Assembly: GCA_029931535.1 (NCBI GenBank)
Contig: JAQPZY010001405.1
Location: 496,001 to 560,000 of the forward strand
Direction of reading: 5' to 3'
Origin: Margaritifera margaritifera
Lineage: Eukaryota > Mollusca > Bivalvia > Unionida > Margaritiferidae
Length of the DNA: 64,000 nt
Position numbers and translations under genes: made by a program. Below, in pieces: positions 41,201 to 53,200 of this stretch. The first letter of the stretch is position 1, and each line of letters starts with the position of its first letter. The notes beneath the pieces were generated by a model. That model ran no database searches and was not told the DNA's origin. It was given only the letters and a program-made list of their open reading frames with translations.

Positions 41201-44200
41201 CTACATCTGTTAATTCTGAGACAGCCAACTGCAGCTGCAACATACAAGCAGCTGAGCAAGCTGCCTCCTTTACCATATATATATATATTTTTATCTATAT
41301 ATATATTTATCTATATATCTATTTGTAAATTCAACAGGATATCAGTTATATTCATCCTTTATTCCTTCAAGTGTTTTCACATCATCATCATGGATGCTCT
41401 TCAAGTAGATGCATTATACTTTCAAAGTACTTTTGTAAATAAACAATTTGACGTCATTGTTATGTCAATTACATCATTGTTTATAGGATGAGACATAAAC
41501 AACTTCTTAACATACAACATGAGTATACAAAAATACATTTGTAAGACCAAAGAAATCATTAAACACCCGTCACAGTCCTTACCTAAGTAAAAACAAAAAT
41601 ACAACAACGTCCCCCTATTTTTTTTACAGAAATGCACTCAATTTAGGCCCTGTACAGTATGTTATCAAATTGCATCAATGTATTGATACAGTGTATAAAG
41701 TGGTCCATACAAATTAAAACAACCAATATAGGTTTCCTAAGGTCATGTTATGAAAATGTATCAGTGTACTGATACAATGTACAAGTCATCCCAGTTTAAT
41801 TTTTCATGAATCTCGAATAATTAGTTAGATCTATTAATGTCTGGTTGTAGAGTGCATATGAAATAAAGTTCCTTTTTCTCTTAAATAGTTATCAGTAAAT
41901 AATTTATATAAGGGAAGGACTTTGAAATATCTACTTGAAGAGCATTCATAATGATGACGTAAAATTGCTTGAAGTAATAAAGGATGAACATAAGTGATAT
42001 CCTGCTGAATTTACAAATTTATTTCTTTACATGAACTGGCACATGGACATATTCACTTTCTGATCGATAATAATAATAATAGTATTTGGTGCATGATATT
42101 TGTTCAAAAGCTAAGTGTGATTGTTGAACCTCCATTCTGAGGTCACCTGTGTTAAGAGGCATGTTTGGCCTTTTCACAAAGGTGGCTGCTTAAGACAGGT
42201 TTGAGTGCATACATAGAGAAGGATCTCATGTGCCTCTTTATCGCTTACCGAATACCAAGTTGAAGATTTCTTCTTCTTATCACTAGCTTTAGCAGCTTTA
42301 CTAGCCGGACTGGTTCCACCATCATCCAGACTTCTACACTCTTTCAAATCTTTTGGTTCAATACTTAAACTGAGATCTAAGGAATTTTCTGAGCACTTTT
42401 CAAGAATATTGTTCAAGGATTTCTCAAATGCTTGCTCCTGCAAACCATTAGGACTCGTATCTGCTGAATTCCTGCTCGCACAACTACCATCTAAGGATTT
42501 CCGACTCTGGAAAGCTGAGATTGGAGTAGAAGCTGAGTTTACTCCTTTAACATCTGTCTCAAATGCTGCAGAAAAACCTTCAATAGAAAATGTCACATTG
42601 TGACTACTGATGCTTTCCCCTGAGGCAGACCTGTCCTCCTCTGGAGCTGCAGGACATAAATTCTGGTCTGGAGAACTCTCCTTGTGATACTGAATGGAAA
42701 TGGTTGAGCTTGAAAAGTGTTTGGTCCCCAAACTTTTGCTAAAATAAAATAAAAGAAAATACTATAAATTGTGGTACTTTATATACTCATCCTGTGCTTA
42801 AGAGTTCTGCATGATGCAAGACTCGGGACAGCACTGACCAACAGTATGCTGCCATTGACATTCTTTCTAACACTAAAAGCAATAGGATTCCTTACATTTG
42901 AACCCTAAAAGCAATAGGATTCCTTATATTTGAACCCTAAAAGCAATAGGATTCCTTACATTTGAACCCTAAAAGCAATAGATTCCTTCCTTACCACAAA
43001 GGCAAAAAACTTACAAAGTTTTGGTGAAATAAAATGGTGTAGAACACAAGTTATACACTAATGTAGAAACTAAGTATTAATTAGACAATACGAGCAAGTG
43101 GGATACCATATATATTGTATGGTGGGGTCATTAAAAGGGTATTGGTTGAGCGGGTTTTCTCTGCTAATACACTTTAAGTCCCCCAATCCCATGATATACT
43201 GTGGTCTCACTAATTTTCGGGGGATACCAATTTTCATGGATTTTATGACTGCTCTGAATGACAAATATAAAGACCAATGAAAAATTAGCCACATGTGATG
43301 CAGAAGCTTCCCACCCCCACATCCCAGGCTATATGATAAATCAACTTCATTACTGTGATCTGGTAATAAAATATTATCTTTTACATGTGTTTTATTTTAA
43401 CCCTTTAAAATATAATTATAAAGCATTTTATATTTTAATGCACATGTGCTGGTATGTATATGAATCCAGTAGCTGTCATTCCTACTAATCAGTATGATGC
43501 AACATAAGTAAGGATAGAGAGAAACAAGAAAATGCATAAAGCATTCAAACATTAGTATTACTAAAAATGAAAGAAAGAATATATAAATTATACTAGTAAA
43601 CAAAAATCAGATTTAATACTTATTCAAATCGATCCTTCATTTCAAGTGAAACTGTTGCTGACAAAATTTAAGTACCCCTGAAAGCACAACTCATTTTATC
43701 AATGCATGTTTAATCCAACTGAAGAACTAGATTGTAAAATACTAGAACTATTGCTTGAAGAACAATTACTACTTAAACTCTATGTATTACACCAATTACA
43801 GTACTGAAGCTCACACTTCACTTAATTTCGGACAAAACCACTTAACATTGTGTCAATCGTCTCCTGGTACACACAAAATGTTTGTCAGGTAAATAATCCT
43901 GAAACTGCAGATTTAAACAAGTTCAGTATTCTCAAAGACATGGAAAATTAAGTCTGATCTTTCAGGAATTTTCGCATGAGCAGCTATTATCCATTCAGGG
44001 TGAATCCAACTGAGTGATGAGGTTTTATGGTCCAATAATACAGTACAATGATCTTCATCAGTAACATCTTCCTTTTCCCTGATGGTCTCCATGACCTGTT
44101 TTGCATATCAGTTGTGGAAGTGTGATTTTAATTCTTCGTTGTAGTCTTAATTTTTCTTAAGTCTAGTGGTTGAAGTTGGTCTATACACGAGTCAGGCACA

Positions 44201-47200
44201 AACAAAGGAGTGATTCCATTGTCTTTAAATTTAGTTAGCAGCTTTGGACTTGATGGCCTCTGAACACATCAAATACTGACACTGACTACTACTGACTGCA
44301 CTGAGTAAGGGGCAGCTGGTCATGTTTGGTTCACATGTGGAATGATGACATTATCCACATAACAAATCATATATTATTTTGTGATCCAGTGTGAATCTGA
44401 GTGAGTCACATCCCAAGAGTCAGAGACAGTAGTTAAGTAAGAGATCATACACATGTGCTTTAATAACTGATTAGCTTAGAGTTGTTGGCTGCATCAGCCA
44501 TCTTTGATGTTATGCTCTTGGATGAAAACAAAGTGTAAGAGACTGGTCTTGACAGGTATTTGATTTGTGCTCATATTATTTTACCCATTCCAGTGACCAC
44601 AGTTTGTTGTTGGCATAGTTTTGTTCTTTTGTATTCTTTATTTGGGATATATGAAGAGGTTAATCCACTAAATTAAATACCTATAAATATGCAAACTTTG
44701 ACAGGCAAATCCATGAATTAAGTAACTATGAAAATGTCTTTTTCTTTTACAAAACCAGGAAAAACCACAAAAATAAATGATACAAGAGAAACTAATAACA
44801 CATGAGATATTATTGTCTAACTGATTTACTGTATGACCACATGTTTCTTTCCAATTTTTATCATGATAAACCATCTTTTTTCACCTGTGTAACAAGTTTC
44901 TTTTCACCTGTGTAACATAATTTCCTTGAGCACTTCTCTCTCCAGCTTCCAAGTTTCTTTTTAAAAAAATGATGCATCATAAATATAAAAGTAGCCAATC
45001 ATTTTCGACTGCCCACATGATCATACCCCTGTCTATTCCAAATCTGTCTGTAAGACGTCATTTGTACATGTACATTGGTGTGATGCTTTTAGGACAAGAC
45101 TATTCGACATCGTTTTGCCGCACATTTTAGACCATGTAGAAATCAGGGTAGAAACTGAAGACATTATCAAGGCATATAGTTAAGGATCTTATTAAATGGA
45201 AATTTTAATGCTTCTTGACAACACACTATTGCTGAAAGAAAAGTGCCATTGTTTCTTTTCCTGAAGGAAAACTGACTTGAAATTGCGCAACTTTCTAACA
45301 GTCCAAGATAACTTTACCTGGAAATATTATATTCCTTTATTTTATGGAACATATTAATATTATGTTAAAATGAGTTTTGCAGTTTATACCTTCCGAAAAT
45401 TGCCAAAATATCAGTTCAATGAATTCTCTGAATTGATTTTGAAAATCTGTTCACTCCCCCCCCCCTCTCTCTCTCTCTCCATTATCTAGAATTTTCCTTG
45501 CATTGATTCATTTTTCTTCTTCTTCACACTATAGGGTTATCTTTCATTGTTCATTCATATGGTGGTATGATACATAATACAAGCAGCTTTTAATGTCTAC
45601 TTTTTATGTAACTTGATAAATTATTTGATTTCAAACATTCTCTCTGCCTCTTGCTCTCTCATTGTGACACAGATCTATTCAAATGGACACAAGAGAAAGC
45701 ATCAGACATCATTAATCAACATTCCATTTGGTAATGACCATCTCTGGAACACCAGTTACTGGTACCCCATGGCCTAGCTATGGGTTACCAGAATTCAGAA
45801 CACGGAAAAGATCTGATGAGAAAGCTGCCATCACACAATGATTTTCTTTATTTGGGACGTTGTGACCCTGAACTTAACATCTATTGGTTATTTTCTTCCC
45901 CTAACTGTTTAAGTTTGTTACAGCAAGCCAAAGTTTGGTACCATTACATGGTTAGAAATGAAAGTAATTTAAAGAAATTTTTTATGTAGTCCAGCTAACC
46001 ATGACATTTGACCTTATTACCAACTTCAAAAGGTTTCATTTCTTGCCAAAAGTACATGTCATCCAAAGTTTAGTCAAAGCACTTGGTATTGAATTAAAGT
46101 TATTGTGCAGAAACCTTTTTCTCTTATTTGATTTTTGGCCTTTTGAGGCTTTCCCCCCCCCCCATGAATTTCATATACTTGCATATATTATAATTAAAAT
46201 GTAACTGATAAAAATTTGTCTAAACTGACTTAAAACAGTAAATATTCACATTATCATGTCTACATGAGAAAATGCGAGACTGACCTAGACAAGATGGAAA
46301 TGACAGATTTTGACAGTGTATCGTGTGAAACAAAGGGTTTGATAGATGAAAGAACCTGTGGGAATTTATGTAATATGTAGTGGGGTGGGGGGGTAAACTA
46401 TTTTATTTATGCAATACTTACTGATCACTATTATGCAGCTTGTGAATACATCCTCCCACAGAGTGGAGAATTGTCAATACGGCATAGTGCACTTGTGCAC
46501 CTCTCCATGCCTGCGTAGAACAATCATCTTTTTCACAGACGATATTACACCAGGACATCAGAGCAGGGTGGGAGGAGGGCATTCAGTAATAGTGATGGGT
46601 AAGTATTGCATAATTAAAATTAGTTTTACCTGCCCCCCCTAAACTACATTTTAATAACAGCAATACAATACCCATCACTAAAATGCAGCTGAATTTGTCA
46701 GTTAGTTGGGTAGGCTGATGTGTAAAACCACAGTCTTGAGTATGAGGTTCATAGGGTGTTTTGGTTAAGGACCATAAAACACAAGATAGATTCCATCTGG
46801 GCGTAATGAGATCAGCAAAGTGCGAATCTGAACTGACTGCTGAGTCCTGAGAGAATTTAAAAGTGTTGGAAATGGCAGCTCTATAGCCCATGATAGCTGA
46901 TACGGAACATCTTGTGTTCTCGAAAAGGAACAAAGGAAATCAGCAATGAAGTTACAGAGGGACAGCTAGGATCAACATGTTTCCTACTGCACCAATCACT
47001 TAAGATTCTCCACCTGGCACCATAGACCTTGGATGCTGAAGCTCTCCTGGCCTGAAAGATGCAACTGGTAACCTGGCCTGAAAACTTGTTCTGGCAGATA
47101 GATCACCTGAGACGAGCCAAGCATGAAGGTGAAGAATGTGTGGGTTGTTGTGTAGGAGGGAGTCCCTGTGTTGCGACAGAAGGTCCCTCCTGTGAGTTAG

Positions 47201-50200
47201 AGACCTGGGTTGATCTATCAACAGTCTAGAAGATTGTTGAACCATGATCATTGGGGCCATAATGGGGCTATGAGAATGATACAAGCAATGGAAGTTCTGA
47301 CTTTTTGCAGAACTTGAGACAGCTGTCAGAATGGTGGGAAAGCATATGTGAACAGATGATACCTCTGGAAGCTGAATGTGTCCACTGCCCATGCTCTCTG
47401 GTCAGGGACTGGAGAGAAACGTAAAAGAGAAGTCTGTTGTTGAGCCTGGTCATCAACAAGTCCACAAGAGGCTTTTCCCATAGTAAGAAAAGGGATTCGG
47501 AGTGGTGAAGAGTCCATTCAGTGAGGACGGTTTTGCCCGACCTGGACAGACTGTCCGCTAAAACATTCTTCTTCCCTGGAATGTGGTTACTTCGGAGGTT
47601 GGCCCAGCAGAGGAGGTTCAAGACCTCCACACAGAGAGAAGGGGCATGCATGCCTCCTCAACATCAGAGATACACTTTGATGGATGTGTTGTCGGAGGAG
47701 ACCATGACACATCAAACCCTCTGTCAATGTACCCTTGCAACACTAGAAATACAGCTTTCATTTCTAGGTTGTTTATGTGAAGGGACAACTCGTCCCGAGT
47801 CCAACAACAGTGGAGAATTACACCCTCCGGCTCTAGGTGAGCGCCCAAACTGGAATCTGATGCGCCGGCGAACAGATAGGAGTGGGGGTCAGGTGCATGC
47901 ATGGGGACCCCAGTCAGGAATCTGACCCGATTCATCCACCAGTGCAAATGATGATGAAAGTCTGGTCCTAGAGGAATCAGAGCTGATAGAGAATCACTGT
48001 GTGGTTTCCACTTTGCGTGAAGAAAAAACTGTAGAGGGTGCATGTGAAGACATCCTAAGAGAACCAGATCCACAGTGGCATTCAAGGTTCCCAATAAGGA
48101 TAGGTAAAGGTGACCAGACAACCATGCTTTTACTCAGAGCGCTTCTATAAGTGCCAGAATTTGATCTATGCGATCTGGTGGAATCCGGACTAAGGTCTGG
48201 TTCATGAGAAAGTTCATCCCTATGTAAATGAAGTCCCAAGATGGAATGAGTTCTGACTTCTTGAGCTTAGGTAAAAGACCCAACCGAGTTACTGTGGACC
48301 AACAATGGAACAGATCTTGATGGAGGGACTGAACCTGACCGTTGTGGATCAGCCAGTCATCGAAGTACTGGAGAATCAGGGTGCACAGTAATCGGAGATA
48401 GGACATTACTACCTCTTTCCTTATTTTCACCAGATTAGACTGGTGAAAGAACATGGGGGTTATATACATTTTTAATAAGGATTAGACGTTCAGTTGTAAA
48501 CTTTATTGTTCTCTATGAGAAATTCAGATACACAAAATAACAATGGTGAATTACAAAAAACACTGAACTGATGTTTGATAAATTATTTAACTATGTGAAT
48601 TACGAATTCCTATTAACTGTGGTCAGGCCTATGTTGCATTGTAACTAACACACAAGACTTACCCGTGAACCAACTGTATTTGGAAAAATAAGAGGTTGTG
48701 TACCTTAACCAGTAAGGGTAGGATACAACATGATAACCCAAGAAGACCTTTCCAGAACTAATTAATGAAGAGGGCAGGGGCTACTGGCATAAAAACAGGA
48801 GACAAGACAGATGAATATAACACTAGATAAAAAAAAACTGAAAAGAGAACCAAATGTGGTTTAAACTCGCTACAAGTAATTTTTCTCTGGTCACATTATG
48901 AACAACACAACCACTAACATGGCGTCCTTGAAAAAGATGACTGTTCCATGCAGGCGCGGAGAGGTGCACAATTCTCCACTCTGTGAGAAGATGTATTCAC
49001 AATGAACTGACAAGATTTTTCGACACGTAAAAGTAATAAGCAGCGTAATAGTGATAGGTATTGTATTGCTGCTATTAAAAGAAGAATTTGGTACATATAA
49101 ACACTAAATAAAGGTGCTGACATAGGTACTGTTACTAAACTTGCAGAACGTAAAGCATTGAGAAATTAACATAACCCCACTTTCTCTATTTTTTGGAGTT
49201 GCCCGCAAGCATCTTGCAAACCTGAGCCTGACTGAGCTGAATTTGCCCTTGTCCCATATATTTGGCAAGTCAAATTGTAATGCCATGTTAAGGCCATTTA
49301 GTCAGTGAATTTGCAGTCAGACAATACGCAGAGAAATGGTTTGTAGAACTCCAATTAATGAATTTTAAAGGCTGGCCTGAGATTCAAGCAGATTATAACC
49401 ACTGAAAGTTCTGTATTAAATTCAGATCCAGGTATACTATCAAAAATAACCTAATACTTTTTATAATTACTCTTTAATTTGCCTTAACTACAACCTTTGC
49501 TTTTTGCCTTCTTCTGCCATTAATTCCCCACATAACTGATTTCTGCTCTTAATGTCTAAGGTGACAGAATTATTAGGACATTGCAACTGAAAATTTGAAA
49601 TGGCCATTAACATTTTTAATGGGTTTCCCTATGGCTATTCAAAATGGATAGGTACCTGCAGCGCTGAACATCATTATAAATTAATTTTAATAACTGAATA
49701 AGCCAGAAGTGTTTTAATGTGATCTGCCAATAAATTGTCAAATGTTTCAAAAAATACCAGTTTGGTTCCATTATAATATCCCATATTAAAATTATAAAGT
49801 GAACAAACAAGGTTTTAAATATGTTCACGCCTAAGCATTACTATCTAACGTATTTTCTTAATCTGGAATATCTAGGTTGGCACTAACATTTTTCAAGTGG
49901 TCACCAACTTAGTCACATGAAAATTATTGACATGTTTGATTATTTGGTTTGCCAGAATAGAGCAGCACTGTGGAATTTTTTATACCAGACCTTGCCCTCA
50001 TTAACATTAGTATTTACCCATCATTTACCGGAGTTTTAATATTTTCATACTGAACTGAATTATTTTTCTAACAAATAATTTACTTAAGTAATACTAAATT
50101 ATTTATTTCTGCAAGTTTTTTCCTTCAAAATCGAGTCCCTCATGTCATCAATCCAAAGTCGAAAATATATTACACTATCAGTTGACCATGTCTTTGCAAT

Positions 50201-53200
50201 CTAATTCAACTGACTACAGGAACAATTTTAAACTGGAAATTGGTCTCTGTTCTTTGAGAAATAAAACAGGTGATTCTTATAAAATAATGGGAATTTCGTG
50301 TATTTTGTGAAAACAACATGTATCCATCAGGACTGCCAATCTGTGTTTTATGCATCCCCACTGAAAAATATGTTTTATTTTAAGCCAATTTCAACGTAAT
50401 GGAAAACAATAGCAAGACTTACTGTCTTGGTTAAGTTATACTGATAAGATTTAGTGTCTTGGTTAAGTTATACTGATAAGACTTAGTGTCTTGGTTAAGT
50501 TAATACTGATAAGACTTAGTGTCTTGGTTAAGTTAATACTGATAAGACTTAGTGTCTTGGTTAAGTTATACTGATAAGACTTACTGTCTTGGTTAAGTTA
50601 ATACTGATAAGACTTAGTGTCTTGGTTAAGTTAATACTGATAAAACTTGGTGTCTTGGTTAAGTTAATGCTGATAAGACTTAGTGTCTTGGTTAAGTTAA
50701 TACTGATAAGACTTAGTGTCTTGGTTAAGTTAATACTGATAAGACTTACTGTCTTGGTTAAGTTAATGCTGATAAGACTTAGTGTCTTGGTTAAGTTAAT
50801 ACTGATAAGACTTAGTGTCTTGGTTAAGTTAATACTGATAGGACTTACTGTCTTGGTTAAGTTAATACTGATAAGACTTAGTGTCTTGGTTAAGTTATAC
50901 TGATAAGACTTACTGTCATGGTTAAGTTAATACTGATAAGACTTACTGTCTTGGTTAAGTTAATACTGTGAGGCTTAATTTGATAAGTCAATACTGACAA
51001 GACCAAAGAAAAAAATTTACGATTCTGGAAACCCAGTCTACCTTATTTCAATGGCTCTGACCCTGTAACTTCTTATCAAATAAGCAAAAAAACTAAAGCT
51101 GGTACCAACTGTGCCCCATTTTTCACATCAAAACTGGTAACTTTACACTGGAAATTGTGACATAAACTAACATGAGCTGGATACAAAAAAGGTAATAAAA
51201 ACAAAATTAGCACAGCCTTTCCTCCCTTTTTGTTTCATTGTTACTGGAACCACACATATTTTTTTTTTTTTTTTTGGGGGGGGGAGCTAATACTTACTGT
51301 CATGATTAAGTTAATACTGATCAGACTTACTGTCTTGGTTAAATTCATACTCTGAGACTGGATCAGTTAAGTTAATGCTGGCAAGACCGGCTGTCGTGGT
51401 TAAGATAATACCTGTAAGACTTACCGTCTATCACCTGAGAATTTGTTGTCACTAGCTGATCCTTCACTCATCTTGCTGATATCTCCTCCCTGGGGAAGCA
51501 ATGATTCCACAGAGTGGGCTTTTTTCCTGTGAGACAGACAAACCAAAACTATCATCAGTGAGATCTCTAGGATTTTCACACAGAGGGGGTATTTCCTCTC
51601 TTGCATTTTTGTTAAGGGGTGGTTTTTAATTTTTAAGGGGAGCAGTATAGCATTATCTATGAATAGGCTCCAATATAGTATGTTTCAACAAATGTGTGCA
51701 TGATAAAAAAACTTTGAACTCATTTCCATGTATGCCACCTTTTTTTGTCATGAGGTAATACCCTTGTTGTGAGCTTTGAGTTGTCAACATAATTCATAAT
51801 ACACCAAAGCGGGTAGTATTACAGAAAAGGGGAAAAATGTAGCTCTACAATAATCCCAAGTAATGTAGAGTTTCTACTCATGTTTTTTTTTTTTAAAGCC
51901 AAAAAAACAAAATTTTTGAGACCAAATGTTTTTTTTAGGCCAAATATTACCTCTTCCAGAACTAGACTTAATATCTGAATTTTAGACTTCTGCCATTGCA
52001 TCTAAAGCAGATTGGTCCAAACTGCACACAGACAGATTAACCTTTGCAAAAAGTAGGGCAAGTTTGAGAGTAAAAAGGGAACAGTACACAAAAATTCTAC
52101 AGCCAGTAAGAAAAAAACAAAAACCAACAAGTCCAAATTTCACCCATCTGTTCATGTTTGGACAAAATAGCAAATCAAAAATGTAATTTATACATCTAAG
52201 CATCTGGCAAAATGAAAATTTTTCTGAAACAGATGTGTTTTGATGCAATCAGATGTAACCAAAAAAAAACATTTTTCCTACCCCATTTCAGGTGAAAATG
52301 AAAATAATCTCATGGGGAAAATGAGTTAATAAAAGATAAAACTTACCAAGTTGTTTACCGAAAATGCATGTCCACCATTGTACAACATCACCAAGTGTGT
52401 TTACCGAAAATGCTTGTCCACCATTGTACAACATCACCAAGTGTAGCTGTATAGCGCCAGAGACGTTTTTTGTCAAACAGTGAATAACCAGCAAATATCC
52501 AAGAATATTGAAAACATTTTCTTTAAGATTCATTATACTTCACAACCCTGGGCCATACCTGTTTTCTATTGTTGACACACACTTTGGAAGAGTATTACTT
52601 TTGTTATTTTTTTATTTTATTAAAAGTTTTAAGAATGTATTTATCTCAAAAAAAATTTATTCTGCCTTAAATTTTTTTAGTGTGTTTTGTGTTTGATTCA
52701 TACTGTACAAGACCAGACAATAAAAGTATAGAAAGCAATTGAAACCTTTGCATGCTCTTTGTTGTCACCTTTGACTTAGTATATATGCACTCAATGATCC
52801 TGTATCAACAACCACTATTGTATGCTGTCTGGCTTTGTAACATGTCAAAATATGAGCTATGTGATAAAATAAGCATGAATCACTAATCAGGCTCTATCAG
52901 TGAAGTGAATGTATCATGTAACCAGAGGGTTTGTATCATGTAACCAGAGGGTTTGTATCATGTAACCAGAGGGTTTGTATCATGTAACCAGAGGGTTCCA
53001 ACTAGGAGGTTGGTATCATGTAACCAGAGGGTTTGTATCATGTAACCAGAGGGTTTGTATCATGTAACCAGGGGGTTTATATCATGTAACCAGAGGGTTC
53101 CAACTAGAGGGTTTGTATCATGTAACCAGAGGGTTTGTATCATGTAACCAGAGGGTTCCAACTAGTGCCAGGGAAAACGCACACATTCTTTCTAGAAGTT

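Larger units (their letters stand above)
31533..42248 (-). other. GRAMD1: GRAMD1 intron between exons 3 and 4 (10.7 kb)
   Basis: Contains a small TA-flanked MITE, two plus-strand exon-like ORFs near 35.3-35.8 kb, a decayed DIRS-type RT/RNase H and its repeat-rich flank, and a SINE. I recognise nothing in 31790-35290 or 40420-42240 beyond a TA-rich microsatellite near 41276-41322. Confidence 0.7.
46405..49085 (-). mobile_element. Decayed DIRS retrotransposon with inverted termini
   Basis: Inner coding relics on the minus strand run RT, RNase H, linker, tyrosine recombinase, the DIRS order. The ends are inverted copies: 46436-46540 (GTGAATACATC...CACAGAGTGGAGAATTGT...GTGCACCTCTCC...CATCTTTTTCA) and 48922-49015 read on the other strand. 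A second matched pair, ATAACAGCAATACAATACCC (46658-46677) and its inverted copy near 49045-49075, lies inside the left end and outside the right. The left terminus has a 20-base insertion. The element is about 2.7 kb, short for the family; gag and the first part of RT are missing. Confidence 0.85.
42739..51424 (-). other. GRAMD1: GRAMD1 intron between exons 2 and 3 (8.7 kb)
   Basis: Contains a 32-bp tandem repeat near the exon 3 acceptor, a decayed DIRS element and the 33-bp array next to the exon 2 donor. 43000-46400 and 49090-50410 hold AT-rich sequence with no recognised genes. Confidence 0.7.

Noticed and set aside
50589..50903. 104-residue ORF with an 11-residue repeat (VLVKLILIRLS)
   Set aside because: Produced by the 33-bp tandem array, whose unit length is divisible by three; no start context or splice support.
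52911..53165. Regular short repeats that might suggest a CRISPR array
   Set aside because: Units are contiguous with no unique spacers, and the genome is eukaryotic.
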